A stretch of DNA of 64,000 nt from Paenibacillaceae bacterium GAS479 (GTDB taxonomy: Bacteria > Bacillota > Bacilli > Paenibacillales > Paenibacillaceae): contig LT629764.1 in assembly GCA_900105225.1 (NCBI GenBank), positions 1,954,501 to 2,018,500 of the forward strand, in the 5' to 3' direction. Shown in pieces: positions 63,957 through 64,000 of the stretch. A program made the translations under genes and the position numbers. Each line of letters starts with the position of its first letter. Position 1 is the stretch's first letter. The notes below the pieces were generated by a model. It was given only the letters and a program-made list of their open reading frames with translations. It did no database searches and had not been told where the DNA came from.

Positions 63957-64000
63957 ATGACCCAATTGCTTGACGCAAGAACTTCAACTAACATTCCACG
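63957..64000 (+). CDS. Small beta-rich protein, array member 3 (3' partial)
   Basis: Only 14 codons are in the window: MTQLLDARTSTNIP, with AGGAGG ~9 nt upstream. The N-terminal motif identifies it as a third tandem member; the array continues beyond the window. Confidence 0.75.
   Translation, partial: MTQLLDARTSTNIP

Overview
The window looks like a chromosomal segment of a moderately high-GC, endospore-forming Bacillota of the Paenibacillus type. The basis is a gamma-type small acid-soluble spore protein with a sigma-G-like promoter, a collagen-like spore-surface protein, several YesM/YesN-type two-component pairs beside lipoprotein sugar ABC transporters that have no ATPase gene, S-layer-homology (SLH) proteases, strong AAGGAGG ribosome binding sites and frequent TTG/GTG starts. 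The genus is an inference; no rRNA or tRNA gene is present.

Layout. 1-7.3 kb: two tandem subtilisin-like (S8) secreted proteases with C-terminal SLH segments; the first is cut by the window edge. 7.4-13.4 kb: a stalk-domain protein, an amino-acid permease, a small membrane-anchored beta protein, queF, a polytopic membrane protein and a 25-bp tandem repeat. 13.4-15.9 kb: queC-queD-queE behind a preQ1-I riboswitch. 16.0-28.0 kb: sensor kinase, response regulator, solute-binding lipoprotein, two permeases, GH125 and GH38, which reads as a system for sensing, importing and trimming alpha-mannosides. A roughly 510-bp imperfect palindrome built from many hairpins lies between the two permease genes.

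28.2-42.4 kb: a collagen-like protein with a long 9-bp repeat, a MATE exporter divergent from an AraC regulator, an aberrant IF-3 paralogue, a MarR/nitroreductase pair, a UvrD-like helicase behind a LexA-like box, a gamma-SASP, pspC-pspA, a Gfo/Idh/MocA oxidoreductase and a CE7 esterase. 42.6-48.5 kb: a complete Opp/Dpp peptide ABC operon on the minus strand. 49.1-55.7 kb: a second sugar ABC operon that includes its own YesMN pair, also on the minus strand. 55.9-57.7 kb: PadR, DUF1700-like and DUF4097-like genes in one operon.

57.9-64 kb: two tandem small membrane-anchored proteins, the futalosine-pathway pair mqnB-mqnD, a zinc-type CDF exporter, one more membrane-anchored paralogue, and a tandem array of at least three small beta-rich proteins that runs off the end of the window.

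The parts least explained by known families are (i) the four YjcZ-like-anchor paralogues (10.3, 57.9, 58.5 and 62.3 kb) and the adjoining array of secretion-signal-less beta proteins, some of which share an upstream motif; (ii) the hairpin-mosaic palindrome inside the mannoside operon; and (iii) low-complexity insertions in several otherwise conserved proteins.
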